DNA of 10,097 nucleotides, from positions 1 to 10,097 of the forward strand of contig JAJTBK010000073.1 of NCBI GenBank assembly GCA_021286965.1, read 5' to 3'. Positions 1 through 6,691 of the stretch are shown here, piece after piece. The notes under the pieces are model-generated. The model ran no database searches, was not told the DNA's origin, and was given only the letters and a program-made list of their open reading frames with translations. The position numbers and the translations under genes are program-made. Position 1 is the first letter of the stretch; each line of letters starts with the position of its first letter. Source of the stretch: Comamonadaceae bacterium (GTDB taxonomy: Bacteria; Pseudomonadota; Gammaproteobacteria; Burkholderiales; Burkholderiaceae_C).

Positions 1-1433
1 TTGCCCTTCTTGCTCTTGGTGGCGTAGCCCACGGCCTTCAGGTAGCGGTCGTCCAGGTGCTCCAGGCCCGCCAGCAAGACCCCCGAGCGTTTCTGCTCGG
101 CGAACATGAAGTCCTTGATCTCGACGATGCTGGGCACGGCCAGCTTGGCCGAGCCAAAAAATTCCAGGCACACGGTGCGCGTGTGCGCGGGCATCCGGTG
201 CACGATCCAGCGCGCACTGGTAATCAAGCCGTCCGTGCCCTCTTTTTGCACGCCGGGCAGGCCGGCGAGGAACTTGTCCGTCACGTCCTTGCCCAGGCCC
301 TCCTTGCGGAAGGTCTTGCCCGGAATATCGAGGCGCTCGGTGCGGATCGGCGTCTTGCCATCGGCCTCGAAGTACTGCAGCTCGAAGCTCGCCACCTCCA
401 CGTCGTGGATCTTGCCCAGGTTGTGGTGCAGGCGCGTCACTTCCAGCCACTGCGCCTCCGGCGTCACCATGCGCCAGCTCGCCAGGTTGTCCAGCGCCGT
501 GCCCCAGAGCACGGCCTTCTTGCCGCCGGCGTTCATGGCGATGTTGCCGCCAATGCAGCTGGCCTCGATCGAGGTCGGATCGACGGCAAACACATAGCCG
601 CCGCGCTCGGCCGCATCGGCCACGCGCTGCGTCACCACGCCGGCCTCGCTCCACACCGTGGGCACGTCGTGCTCCAGGCCGGGCAGGCGGCGCATCTCCA
701 CCTCGCTCATGGCTTCGAGCTTTTCGGTGTTGATGACGGCGCTGCGCCAGGTCAGCGGAATGGCACCGCCGGTGTAGCCGGTGCCGCCGCCGCGCGGGAT
801 GATGGTCAGGTCAAGCTCGATGCAGGTCTTGACGAGCTGCGCCATCTCGGCCTCGGTGTCGGGCGTGAGCACGACGAAGGGGAATTCCACGCGCCAGTCG
901 GTGGCGTCCGTCACGTGCGAGACGCGCGAGAGGCCGTCGAACTTGATGTTGTCGCGGGCCGTGTGCCGGCCCAGGCGCTTTTCCACGCTCTTGCGCAGGG
1001 CGGCGACTTCGACCAGGGTGGTGTCGAACTCGGCAATGGCGCGCTGGGCGGCGTCGAGCAGCAGGCCCACGCGGCGGTCGCGCTCCAGGTTTTCATCGGG
1101 CGTGCGGCGCTTGTCGATCTCGCCCATGCGGTGGCGCATGGCGTCCACCAGCATCTTGCGCCGCGCGGGGGTGTGGATCAGGTCGTCTTGCAGGTAGGGG
1201 TTGCGCTGCACGGCCCAGATGTCGCCCAGCACCTCGTACAGCATCCGCGCCGAGCGGCCCGTGCGGCGCTCGCGGCGCAGCAGGTCCAGCACGGCCCAGG
1301 CGTCATGGCCGAGCAGGCGGATGACGATTTCCCGGTCGGAAAAGCTCGTGTAGTTGTACGGAATCTCGCGCAGGCGAACAGGCTCGGCGCCTGCGGCTTG
1401 CGGCAAGGCGGCCAGCTCAATCGGAACGTTCAT
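1..1433 (-). CDS. FAD-linked oxidoreductase with DUF3683 N-terminus (partial, left edge)
   Basis: The reading frame is open from an ATG at 1433 to the left edge, giving 477 residues with no stop. The start is [12 protein letters not shown]. Residues about 20-150 resemble the DUF3683 region that precedes the FAD-binding domain in long betaproteobacterial oxidoreductases. A PCMH-type FAD-binding domain begins near residue 160, with its glycine-rich motif [13 protein letters not shown] at about 211-223 and a second conserved stretch, [14 protein letters not shown], further on. This is the fold of D-lactate, glycolate and D-2-hydroxyglutarate dehydrogenases. Known relatives are roughly 1,300 residues and continue into an oxidase C-terminal domain and 4Fe-4S cluster domains, which would lie outside the window. 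The substrate cannot be read from this part; a D-2-hydroxy acid is likely. It follows serA on the same strand after 113 bp. The Shine-Dalgarno sequence is weak. Confidence 0.88.
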   Translation of the reverse strand, partial: MNVPIELAALPQAAGAEPVRLREIPYNYTSFSDREIVIRLLGHDAWAVLDLLRRERRTGRSARMLYEVLGDIWAVQRNPYLQDDLIHTPARRKMLVDAMRHRMGEIDKRRTPDENLERDRRVGLLLDAAQRAIAEFDTTLVEVAALRKSVEKRLGRHTARDNIKFDGLSRVSHVTDATDWRVEFPFVVLTPDTEAEMAQLVKTCIELDLTIIPRGGGTGYTGGAIPLTWRSAVINTEKLEAMSEVEMRRLPGLEHDVPTVWSEAGVVTQRVADAAERGGYVFAVDPTSIEASCIGGNIAMNAGGKKAVLWGTALDNLASWRMVTPEAQWLEVTRLHHNLGKIHDVEVASFELQYFEADGKTPIRTERLDIPGKTFRKEGLGKDVTDKFLAGLPGVQKEGTDGLITSARWIVHRMPAHTRTVCLEFFGSAKLAVPSIVEIKDFMFAEQKRSGVLLAGLEHLDDRYLKAVGYATKSKKG

Positions 1434-1449
1434 GGGGTGCAACCTGGGA

Positions 1450-1466
1450 GGGGCGCGCTGCGCCCC
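1450..1466. repeat. short GC-only hairpin upstream of the FAD oxidase
   Basis: A perfect 7-bp inverted repeat, GGGGCGC / GCGCCCC, surrounds a 3-nt loop (1457-1459). It lies 16 bp before the ATG of the FAD oxidase, so it would sit in the 5' leader of that gene and might hinder ribosome access. There is no T-run on either side, so it is not a standard terminator. Confidence 0.4.
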
Positions 1467-1485
1467 GGGGGCCTCGGGGGGGCAA

Positions 1486-1491
1486 ATTTTA
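1486..1491 (-). promoter_or_regulatory. possible -10 element for the FAD oxidase
   Basis: Read on the minus strand this is TAAAAT, one mismatch from TATAAT, within a short AT-rich island in otherwise GC-rich DNA. A start of transcription would fall about 45 nt before the FAD oxidase ATG. I see no good -35 box at 16-18 bp, and the same bases form the tail of a possible terminator, so this is weak. Confidence 0.25.
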
Positions 1492-1519
1492 AGGGAGCGG
1501 GGCGCCGGCCTGCTCCCCT
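1486..1519 (-). terminator. possible terminator or attenuator after serA
   Basis: On the minus strand, AGGGGAGC (1512-1519) can pair with GCTCCCTT (1491-1498) in an 8-bp stem containing one G-T wobble, with a 13-nt loop. It is followed by TTAAAATTT rather than an unbroken T-run. It begins 28 bp after the serA stop codon. It could end the serA transcript or only reduce read-through into the FAD oxidase gene. Confidence 0.35.
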
Positions 1520-1546
1520 GGGGGCACTGCGGCTAGACCGGGCGGC

Positions 1547-2779
1547 CTAAAACAGCACGCGGCTGCGCAGCGTGGCGTCGATCTGCGCCAATTTTTCCAG
1601 CGCCGCCTCGGACGAAGCCGCATCCAGGTCGATCACCACGTAGCCCAGTTTTTCGTTCGTCTGCAGGTACTGCGCCGCAATGTTCACCCCGAGCTGCGCA
1701 AACACCTGGTTGATGGCCGAGAGCACGCCCGGCTGGTTGCGGTGCACGTGCAGGATGCGGTGCTTGCCCGGGTGCGCCGGCAGCGCCACTTCGGGGAAGT
1801 TAACCGATGTCGTGCTGGTGCCGTTGTCGCTGTACTTGACGAGTTTTTCCGCCACCTCCAGGCCGATATTGGCCTGCGCCTCCTGCGTCGAGCCGCCGAT
1901 GTGCGGCGTCAGGATGACGTTGTCGAGCCCGCGCAGCGGCGAGACGAACTCGTCCTTGTTGCTCTTGGGCTCGGTGGGAAAAACGTCCACGGCCGCGCCC
2001 AGCAGCTTGCCCGCCTTGAGGGCAGCTGCCAGCGGCTCGATCTCGACCACCGTGCCGCGCGAGGCGTTGATGAGGATGGCGCCAGGCTTCATCTGCGCGA
2101 TCTCGGCGGCGCCGACCATCCACTGCGTGGACGGCAGCTCGGGCACGTGCAGGCTGACGATGTCGCTCGCCGCCAGCAGCGCCGGCAAACTGGCCGCCTG
2201 GCGCGCGTTGCCCAGCGGCAGCTTGTTGACCACGTCATGGAACAGCACCTGCATTCCCAGGCCCTCGGCCAGCACCGACAGCTGCGAGCCGATGGCGCCA
2301 TAGCCAACGATGCCCAGTGTCTTGCCGCGCGCCTCGAAAGCGTTGTCGGCGCTCTTGAGCCAGCCGCCCCGGTGCGCCGCCGCATTGCGCGCCGGAATGC
2401 CGCGCAGCAGCAAGATGGCCTCGGCCAGCACCAGCTCGGCCACCGAGCGGGTGTTGGAGTACGGCGCGTTGAAGACGGCAATGCCCTTCTCGCGCGCGGC
2501 ATTCAAATCGACCTGGTTGGTGCCGATGCAAAAGCAGCCAATCGCCACCAGCTTGTGCGCGTGCGCCAGCACCTCGGCCGTGAGCTGGGTGCGCGAGCGC
2601 ACGCCAATGAAGTGCGCATCGGCAATCTTGCGCTGCAGCTCCTGGCCTTCGAGCGCGCCGGGCAGGGCCTCGATCTGGCTATAACCCGCCGCGCGCAGCA
2701 CCTCTTGCGCGCTGGGGTGAATGCCTTCGAGCAGCAGGAAACGGATCTTGCTCTTGTCGAGCGAAGTCTTGTCGGGCAT
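1547..2779 (-). CDS. serA: D-3-phosphoglycerate dehydrogenase
   Basis: This enzyme oxidises 3-phosphoglycerate to 3-phosphohydroxypyruvate with NAD+, the first step of phosphorylated serine synthesis in the cytoplasm. The ATG at 2779 gives 410 residues, the length of E. coli SerA, and starts MPDKTSLDKSKIRFLLLEG. A longer in-frame start at 3103 is rejected because its extra sequence has no family counterpart. A Shine-Dalgarno AAGGA lies 6 nt before this ATG. The substrate domain carries VAIGCFCIGTNQVDL (about 78-92), the Rossmann motif GYGAIG is at 159-164, and the catalytic Arg241, Glu270 and His293 match the family. A C-terminal ACT domain (about 335-410, with HVHRNQPGVLSAIN) suggests serine feedback control. 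It resembles the E. coli type that also reduces 2-oxoglutarate. Confidence 0.97.
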   Translation of the reverse strand: MPDKTSLDKSKIRFLLLEGIHPSAQEVLRAAGYSQIEALPGALEGQELQRKIADAHFIGVRSRTQLTAEVLAHAHKLVAIGCFCIGTNQVDLNAAREKGIAVFNAPYSNTRSVAELVLAEAILLLRGIPARNAAAHRGGWLKSADNAFEARGKTLGIVGYGAIGSQLSVLAEGLGMQVLFHDVVNKLPLGNARQAASLPALLAASDIVSLHVPELPSTQWMVGAAEIAQMKPGAILINASRGTVVEIEPLAAALKAGKLLGAAVDVFPTEPKSNKDEFVSPLRGLDNVILTPHIGGSTQEAQANIGLEVAEKLVKYSDNGTSTTSVNFPEVALPAHPGKHRILHVHRNQPGVLSAINQVFAQLGVNIAAQYLQTNEKLGYVVIDLDAASSEAALEKLAQIDATLRSRVLF

Positions 2780-2900
2780 GGGCCATCCTTCAAAAAGCAA
2801 CCGGGCAGGCAAGGATGCTGCATTGCACAAAACCTTAGCCAAAGCACCGCTATTGCCGCAGGGCATTGCGGTAAATACAGTCGCCACCCCGGTGCAATTG

Positions 2901-2970
2901 GTGACAATCGCCCCCCTGTGTACTGACGGGCGCAGGGCGAACGGGGTTTTTCCCGGTTGTGACAAGCGCC
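2901..2970. repeat. imperfect 12-bp direct repeat 58 bp apart
   Basis: GTGACAATCGCC (2901-2912) and GTGACAAGCGCC (2959-2970) match at 11 of 12 positions, and each is followed 3-4 nt later by CTGTG. Repeated sequence between divergent genes often marks regulator sites, but no known regulator consensus was confirmed. Confidence 0.4.
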
Positions 2971-2984
2971 GCGCCTGTGCGACA

Positions 2985-3002
2985 ACGACACCGATTTGAC
3001 AC
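2985..3002. promoter_or_regulatory. possible PhoB-like box upstream of ugpB
   Basis: On the minus strand, GTGTCAA and GTGTCGT stand as two heptamers separated by 4 bp, the 11-bp repeat geometry of a Pho box (consensus CTGTCAT, 4 bp, CTGTCAT). Each matches 5 of 7 positions. The site ends 54 bp before the ugpB ATG, and a poor -10 candidate, TACCCT, begins after a further 10 bp (3013-3018). PhoB control of ugp is known in E. coli. The orientation is reversed relative to most Pho boxes, and a match this loose can arise by chance. Confidence 0.2.
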
Positions 3003-3005
3003 ACA

Positions 3006-3024
3006 GCGCCCCTACCCTGGGCGC
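3006..3024 (+). other. small hairpin with T-run before ugpB
   Basis: GCGCCC (3006-3011) and GGGCGC (3019-3024) form a 6-bp stem with a 7-nt loop, followed by C and TTTT (3026-3029). The shape is that of a weak intrinsic terminator. It lies 32 bp before the ugpB start, so it could be a leader attenuator, or simply overlap the promoter. Confidence 0.25.
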
Positions 3025-3056
3025 CTTTTGTGTTCCCCACCTCCACAGGAGTCTTT

Positions 3057-4370
3057 ATGTCCTTCAAGCCCCTGGCCCTGGCCACCGCCCTGCTTGCCAC
3101 CACCCTGAGCGCGCAAGCGCAAACCGAAATTCAGTGGTGGCATTCCATGACCGCCGTGAACAACGAGTGGGTCACCGACCTGGCCAAGCAGTTCAACGAC
3201 AGCCAGAAGGACTACAAGGTGGTGCCGGTCTTCAAGGGCAACTACGACGAGTCCATGACCGCCGCCATCGCCGCCTTCCGCTCGGGCAACGCGCCGCACA
3301 TCCTGCAGGTGTTCGAGGTCGGCACCGCCACCATGATGGCCAGCAAAGGCGCCACCGTGCCGGTAGGCAAGGTGATGAAGGACGCCGGCGCCGACTTCAA
3401 CCCCGCCGGCTACATTCCCGCCGTCGCCACCTACTACACCGCGCCCGACGGCCAGATGCTGAGCTTTCCATTCAACAGCTCGACCACGGTGTTTTATTAC
3501 AACAAAGACGCCTTCAAGAAGGCCGGCCTGAACGCCGACAAGGCGCCCACCACCTGGCCCGAGGTCTTCGAGGCCACCAAAAAGCTCAAGGCCAGCGGCC
3601 ACAGCTGCCCGATGACGCTGGCCTGGCAGGGCTGGACGCAGCTCGAATCCTTCTCCGCCTGGCACAACGTGGAATTTGCCACGCACAAGAACGGCCTGGC
3701 CGCCGACGGCTACAAGGCGCGCCTGAAGATCAACTCGCCGCTGCACGTGCGCCACATCGACAACCTGGCGCAGGCGGCCAAGAACGGCGAGTTCGTCTAC
3801 AAGGGCCGGGGCTCGAACCCGAACGCCGCCTTCGTCTCGGGCGAATGCGCCATGATCCAGGCGTCGTCCGGCTCCTACGGTGACTTTGCGAAAAATGCCA
3901 AGTTCAACTTCGGCATCGCCCCCCTGCCCTACTACCCCGACGTCAAAGGCGCGCCACAGAACACCGTCATCGGCGGCGCCTCGCTGTGGGTCATGGCCGG
4001 CAAGAAGCCCGAGGAATACAAGGCCGTGGCCAAGTTCTTCGAGTTCCTGTCGCAGTCCAAGGTGCAGGCCGCTAGCCACCAGCGCACCGGCTACCTGCCC
4101 GTCACCATGGCCGCGTTCGACCTGACGGACAAATCGGGCTTCTACCAAAAGAACCCGGGCACCGACGTCGCCGTGAACCAGATGATCCGCAAGGTCACCG
4201 ACAACTCGCGCGGCATCCGCCTGGGCAACTACGTGCAGATCCGCACCATCGAGGACGAGGAGCTGGAGCAAGTCTGGGCCGGCAAGAAGACCGGCCAGCA
4301 GGCCCTGGACAGCATCGTCAGCCGGGGCGATGAGCTGCTGGCGCGTTTCGAGAAGTCGTACAAGAAGTAA
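3057..4370 (+). CDS. ugpB: sn-glycerol-3-phosphate periplasmic binding protein
   Basis: This is the extracytoplasmic solute-binding protein that captures glycerol-3-phosphate and glycerophosphodiesters for the Ugp ABC importer. The ATG at 3057 is chosen over a GTG at 3030 because AGGAG lies 5 nt upstream and the product then begins with a clean signal peptide: [21 protein letters not shown], with likely cleavage after residue 21. The 437-residue product matches the length of E. coli UgpB (438). Diagnostic stretches are [14 protein letters not shown] near the mature N-terminus, [66 protein letters not shown], and [23 protein letters not shown] near the C-terminus. It is the first gene of the cluster and is followed by a strong terminator. 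Confidence 0.97.
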   Translation: MSFKPLALATALLATTLSAQAQTEIQWWHSMTAVNNEWVTDLAKQFNDSQKDYKVVPVFKGNYDESMTAAIAAFRSGNAPHILQVFEVGTATMMASKGATVPVGKVMKDAGADFNPAGYIPAVATYYTAPDGQMLSFPFNSSTTVFYYNKDAFKKAGLNADKAPTTWPEVFEATKKLKASGHSCPMTLAWQGWTQLESFSAWHNVEFATHKNGLAADGYKARLKINSPLHVRHIDNLAQAAKNGEFVYKGRGSNPNAAFVSGECAMIQASSGSYGDFAKNAKFNFGIAPLPYYPDVKGAPQNTVIGGASLWVMAGKKPEEYKAVAKFFEFLSQSKVQAASHQRTGYLPVTMAAFDLTDKSGFYQKNPGTDVAVNQMIRKVTDNSRGIRLGNYVQIRTIEDEELEQVWAGKKTGQQALDSIVSRGDELLARFEKSYKK

Positions 4371-4380
4371 ACCTGCGGCC

Positions 4381-4416
4381 AAAGCCGCCACCCCGGCGCC
4401 GGGGTGGCGGCTTTTT
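4381..4416 (+). terminator. perfect palindromic intrinsic terminator between ugpB and ugpA
   Basis: The left arm AAAGCCGCCACCCCGGC (4381-4397) is the exact reverse complement of the right arm (4398-4414), a 34-bp perfect palindrome. Allowing a 4-nt loop, the RNA stem is 15 bp. A run of five T (4412-4416) ends the right arm. It starts 10 bp after the ugpB stop and ends 16 bp before the ugpA ATG. It should stop much transcription after ugpB and protect the ugpB mRNA 3' end, yielding more binding protein than permease. Confidence 0.9.
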
Positions 4417-4432
4417 CCGTTTGCGAGCCCCT

Positions 4433-5314
4433 ATGGAAAAACGTGTTCTCTTTCGCTCTGCCTGGCTGCCCTGGGTGCTGATTGCGCCGCAGCTGGCCAT
4501 CATCGCCGTGTTTTTTTTCTGGCCCGCCGGCCAGGCCGTGCTGCAATCGTTCCAGATGGAAGATGCCTTCGGCCTGAGCCGCGAGTGGGTGGGGCTGGAG
4601 AACTTCCGCCAGCTCTGGGACAACCCGGACTACCTCGGCGCCTTCGAGCGCACCGCCCTGTTCTCGGTGCTGGTGGCGGGCAGCGGTATCGCCATATCGC
4701 TGGTGCTGGCGATTTTTGCCGACCGCATCGTGCGCTTTGCCATGATCTACAAAACGCTGCTCATCGTGCCCTACGCCGTGGCACCGGTGATTGCGGGCGT
4801 GCTCTGGGTGTTTTTGTTCTCGCCCTCGATCGGCGTCGCCACCTACTACCTGGGGCGCCTGGGCATCACCTGGAACCACCTCATGAACGAGAACCAGGCC
4901 ATGGCGCTGATCGTCATCGCCTCGGTGTGGAAGCAGATTTCGTACAACTTCCTGTTCTTCCTCGCCGGCCTGCAGTCGATCCCGAAGGCGCTGATCGAGG
5001 CCGCCTCCATCGACGGCGCCGGCCCCTGGCGGCGCTTCTGGAACATCCAGCTGCCGCTCCTGTCGCCGACCACCTTCTTCCTGCTGGTGATCAACATCGT
5101 TTACGCCTTCTTCGACACCTTCGGCATCATCGACGCCGCCACCCAGGGCGGGCCCGGCCAGTCCACGTCCATCCTGGTCTACAAGGTGTATCTCGATGGT
5201 TTCAAGGCGCTGGACCTGGGCGGTTCGGCCGCGCAGTCGGTGGTGCTGATGGCCATCGTCGTCGTGCTCACCGTGGTGCAGTTCCGCTACGTCGAAAAGA
5301 AAGTGCAGTACTGA
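4433..5314 (+). CDS. ugpA: glycerol-3-phosphate ABC transporter permease UgpA
   Basis: One of the two inner-membrane subunits forming the Ugp translocation channel. From the ATG at 4433 the product is 293 residues (E. coli UgpA is 295) and begins [16 protein letters not shown]; a TTG four codons upstream is unlikely. About six membrane helices are apparent, the first at roughly 12-34 and the last just before the C-terminal [12 protein letters not shown]. The EAA loop that docks on the ATPase is [10 protein letters not shown], starting at Glu189, with the conserved glycine at 195. [27 protein letters not shown] and [19 protein letters not shown] are characteristic of UgpA. There is no clear Shine-Dalgarno, only a weak GCGAG, and the terminator hairpin lies immediately upstream, so expression is probably lower than for ugpB. 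Confidence 0.96.
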   Translation: MEKRVLFRSAWLPWVLIAPQLAIIAVFFFWPAGQAVLQSFQMEDAFGLSREWVGLENFRQLWDNPDYLGAFERTALFSVLVAGSGIAISLVLAIFADRIVRFAMIYKTLLIVPYAVAPVIAGVLWVFLFSPSIGVATYYLGRLGITWNHLMNENQAMALIVIASVWKQISYNFLFFLAGLQSIPKALIEAASIDGAGPWRRFWNIQLPLLSPTTFFLLVINIVYAFFDTFGIIDAATQGGPGQSTSILVYKVYLDGFKALDLGGSAAQSVVLMAIVVVLTVVQFRYVEKKVQY

Positions 5315-5315
5315 C

Positions 5316-6164
5316 ATGGTTGACCGCAATCCCTGGCTGACCTTCCTCTCCCACGCCGTGCTGGTGCTCGGCGTTGCCATCGTCGCCTTTCCGCTCTACC
5401 TGGCGCTCGTCGCCTCCACGCACACGGCCGAAGCCATCGTGCAGTCGCCCATGCCGCTCTTGCCCGGCAGCCACCTGTGGGAGAACTGCCGCGACGCCCT
5501 GTTGGGCTCGGGCAAGCTCGGCTCGACCACCAACGTGGTGCACATGATGTGGGTGAGCTTCGTCGTCGCCATGACGATCACACTGGGCAAGATCGCAATC
5601 TCGCTCTTGTCGGCGTTCGCCATCGTGTACTTCCGCTTCCCGTTCAAGATGATCTGCTTCTGGGCCATCTTCCTCACGCTGATGCTGCCCGTCGAGGTGC
5701 GCATCCTGCCGACCTACAAGGTGGTGGCCGACCTGGGCCTCTTGAACAGCTACGCCGGCCTGTCGCTGCCGCTCATCGCCTCGGCCACGGCCACCTTCCT
5801 GTTCCGCCAGTTCTTCCTCACCGTGCCCGACGAGCTGGTGGAGGCCGCGCGCATCGACGGCGCCGGGCCCATGCGCTTCTTCAAGGACATCCTGGTGCCG
5901 CTGTCGCGCACCTCGATCGCGGCGCTGTTCGTGATCCAGTTCATCTACGGCTGGAACCAGTACCTGTGGCCGCTCCTGATGACCACCAGCGAGGACATGT
6001 ACCCGGTGGTGATTGGCATCAAGCGGATGCTCGCCGGCGGCGAGGCCGCCGTGGACTGGAACATCGTCATGGCCACAGCCGTCCTCGCCATGCTGCCGCC
6101 CACCCTGGTGGTGATGCTGATGCAGAAGTGGTTCGTCAAGGGCCTGGTGGATACTGAAAAATAA
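5316..6164 (+). CDS. ugpE: glycerol-3-phosphate ABC transporter permease UgpE
   Basis: The second permease subunit, pairing with UgpA. The ATG at 5316 follows the ugpA stop codon by one base, which implies translational coupling; no strong Shine-Dalgarno is present. The 282-residue product (E. coli UgpE is 281) starts MVDRNPWLTFLSHAVLVLG with a membrane helix at about 10-30 and has around six helices in all. Family stretches are TLGKIAISLLSAFAIVYFRFP, LTLMLPVEVRILPT and LIASATATFLFRQFFLTVPDELVEAARIDGAGPMRFF. The EAA loop begins at Glu176, with the conserved glycine at 182. The C-terminus, FVKGLVDTEK, is almost that of E. coli. In E. coli ugpC follows directly; here two small genes intervene. 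Confidence 0.97.
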   Translation: MVDRNPWLTFLSHAVLVLGVAIVAFPLYLALVASTHTAEAIVQSPMPLLPGSHLWENCRDALLGSGKLGSTTNVVHMMWVSFVVAMTITLGKIAISLLSAFAIVYFRFPFKMICFWAIFLTLMLPVEVRILPTYKVVADLGLLNSYAGLSLPLIASATATFLFRQFFLTVPDELVEAARIDGAGPMRFFKDILVPLSRTSIAALFVIQFIYGWNQYLWPLLMTTSEDMYPVVIGIKRMLAGGEAAVDWNIVMATAVLAMLPPTLVVMLMQKWFVKGLVDTEK

Positions 6165-6170
6165 GCCCCC

Positions 6171-6407
6171 ATGCCCACCGTCCTGCGTACAGGCGCTTAC
6201 CGTTTCTTCTTCTATTCCAACGAAAAGGGCGAGCCGCGCCACATCCATGTACAGCAACAAAATATGCTGGCCAAATTCTGGTTGCAACCCGTTGCCCTGG
6301 CCAGCAGCAGCGGGTTTTCTGCACAAGACCTCAGAAAGCTCAGCGAACTGGTCGCCACGCACCAAACCACATTCACGGAGGCCTGGAATGACTTCTTTGG
6401 CGCTTGA
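6171..6407 (+). CDS. DUF4160 family protein
   Basis: A 78-residue protein, MPTVLRTGAYRFFFYSNEKGEPRHIHV at the start, typical of DUF4160 in length and pattern: PTVLR near the N-terminus, FFFYS, EP-HIHV, AKFWLQPV, then a helix ending in AWNDFF. No signal peptide or membrane segment. Its biochemical function is not established; such genes are commonly found directly before a DUF2442 gene, as here, and a toxin-antitoxin-like role has been suspected but should not be assumed. The start lies 6 bp after the ugpE stop with no visible Shine-Dalgarno. A hand count gives about 55% GC, against about 70% over a 120-base sample of ugpE, which suggests a different origin. Its last 20 bases overlap the DUF2442 gene in another frame. 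Confidence 0.88.
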   Translation: MPTVLRTGAYRFFFYSNEKGEPRHIHVQQQNMLAKFWLQPVALASSSGFSAQDLRKLSELVATHQTTFTEAWNDFFGA

Positions 6408-6663
6408 ATACCCCCCTCACGCCGTCGCGCTGCGCTTTACCGGCGACAGCCTCGTAGTGACCTTGCACGACGGCCGTGAACTGTCCGTGCCGCTGGCCTG
6501 GTTCCCGCGCCTGGCCCACGCCACCCCCGATCAGCTGGGCCTGTTCGAATGGCTGGGCATGGGCGAAGGCATTCACTGGCCCGCGCTCGACGAAGACATT
6601 TCCGTCCTCGGCCTGCTCGAAGGCCGCCCCAGCACAGAACTGCGGCCCACGCCGACCCCATAA
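6388..6663 (+). CDS. DUF2442 family protein
   Basis: A 91-residue protein starting MTSLALEYPPHAVALRFTGDSL. It has the DUF2442 pattern: a beta-rich N-terminus with LVVTLHDGRELSVPLAWFPRLAHATPDQL (about 24-52), then GEGIHWPALDEDISVLGLLEGRPS, the family hallmark. The ATG at 6388 is supported by a consensus GGAGG (6377-6381) 6 nt upstream, located inside the DUF4160 coding sequence; an upstream in-frame start at 6247 would add 47 unrelated residues. The strong site contrasts with the absent one of DUF4160, so this second gene may be translated more efficiently. It has been considered a possible antitoxin or DNA-binding partner of DUF4160; that is inference. It ends 28 bp before ugpC. Confidence 0.88.
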   Translation: MTSLALEYPPHAVALRFTGDSLVVTLHDGRELSVPLAWFPRLAHATPDQLGLFEWLGMGEGIHWPALDEDISVLGLLEGRPSTELRPTPTP

Positions 6664-6688
6664 CGCATAACGCACAACGCACAACCTG
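6661..6688 (+). repeat. heptamer tandem repeat between DUF2442 and ugpC
   Basis: Four 7-nt units run in register: TAACGCA, TAACGCA, CAACGCA and CAACCTG. Three are nearly identical and the fourth keeps only CAAC of the unit. The first unit contains the DUF2442 stop codon, and the array ends 3 bp before the ugpC ATG. It occupies the place where a ugpC Shine-Dalgarno would be expected. Confidence 0.65.
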
Positions 6689-6691
6689 ACA

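Larger units (their letters stand above)
2780..3056. promoter_or_regulatory. divergent serA / ugpB intergenic region
   Basis: This 277-bp non-coding stretch must hold the promoters for both divergent genes. It is less GC-rich on the serA side. Visible elements are an imperfect direct repeat at 2901 and 2959, two GACA motifs 11 bp apart at 2985-3002 and a small hairpin at 3006-3024. I could not place a convincing -35/-10 pair for serA; TATTTA on the minus strand (2872-2877) is a weak -10 candidate. Confidence 0.6.

Noticed and set aside
57..1550. 497-codon plus-strand open frame
   Set aside because: It lies opposite the FAD oxidase gene, which has clear motifs. The product is a His/Gln/Ala/Arg-rich composition typical of an antisense frame in high-GC DNA.
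2856..2871. CCGCA / TGCGG hairpin in the serA leader
   Set aside because: A 5-bp stem with a 6-nt loop is expected by chance in DNA of this composition, and nothing else supports it.
1742..2926. 394-codon plus-strand open frame opposite serA
   Set aside because: It is an Arg/Gln/Ala-rich shadow of serA with no recognisable domain.
2996..3001. Perfect TTGACA as a sigma-70 -35 box for ugpB
   Set aside because: No acceptable -10 hexamer lies 16-18 bp downstream; that position is GGGCGC. TACCCT is only 11 bp away, too close for a normal promoter.
3030..3056. GTG start for ugpB nine codons upstream
   Set aside because: It would put polar residues before the signal peptide, and the Shine-Dalgarno AGGAG at 3047-3051 serves the ATG at 3057.
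2780..3103. N-terminal extension of serA to a start at 3103
   Set aside because: It would add 108 residues with no SerA counterpart and run across the ugpB start. The ATG at 2779 has a good Shine-Dalgarno and gives the standard 410 residues.
3012..4391. 459-codon minus-strand open frame opposite ugpB
   Set aside because: UgpB matches its family end to end. The antisense product is low-complexity Gly/Val/Leu-rich with no motif.
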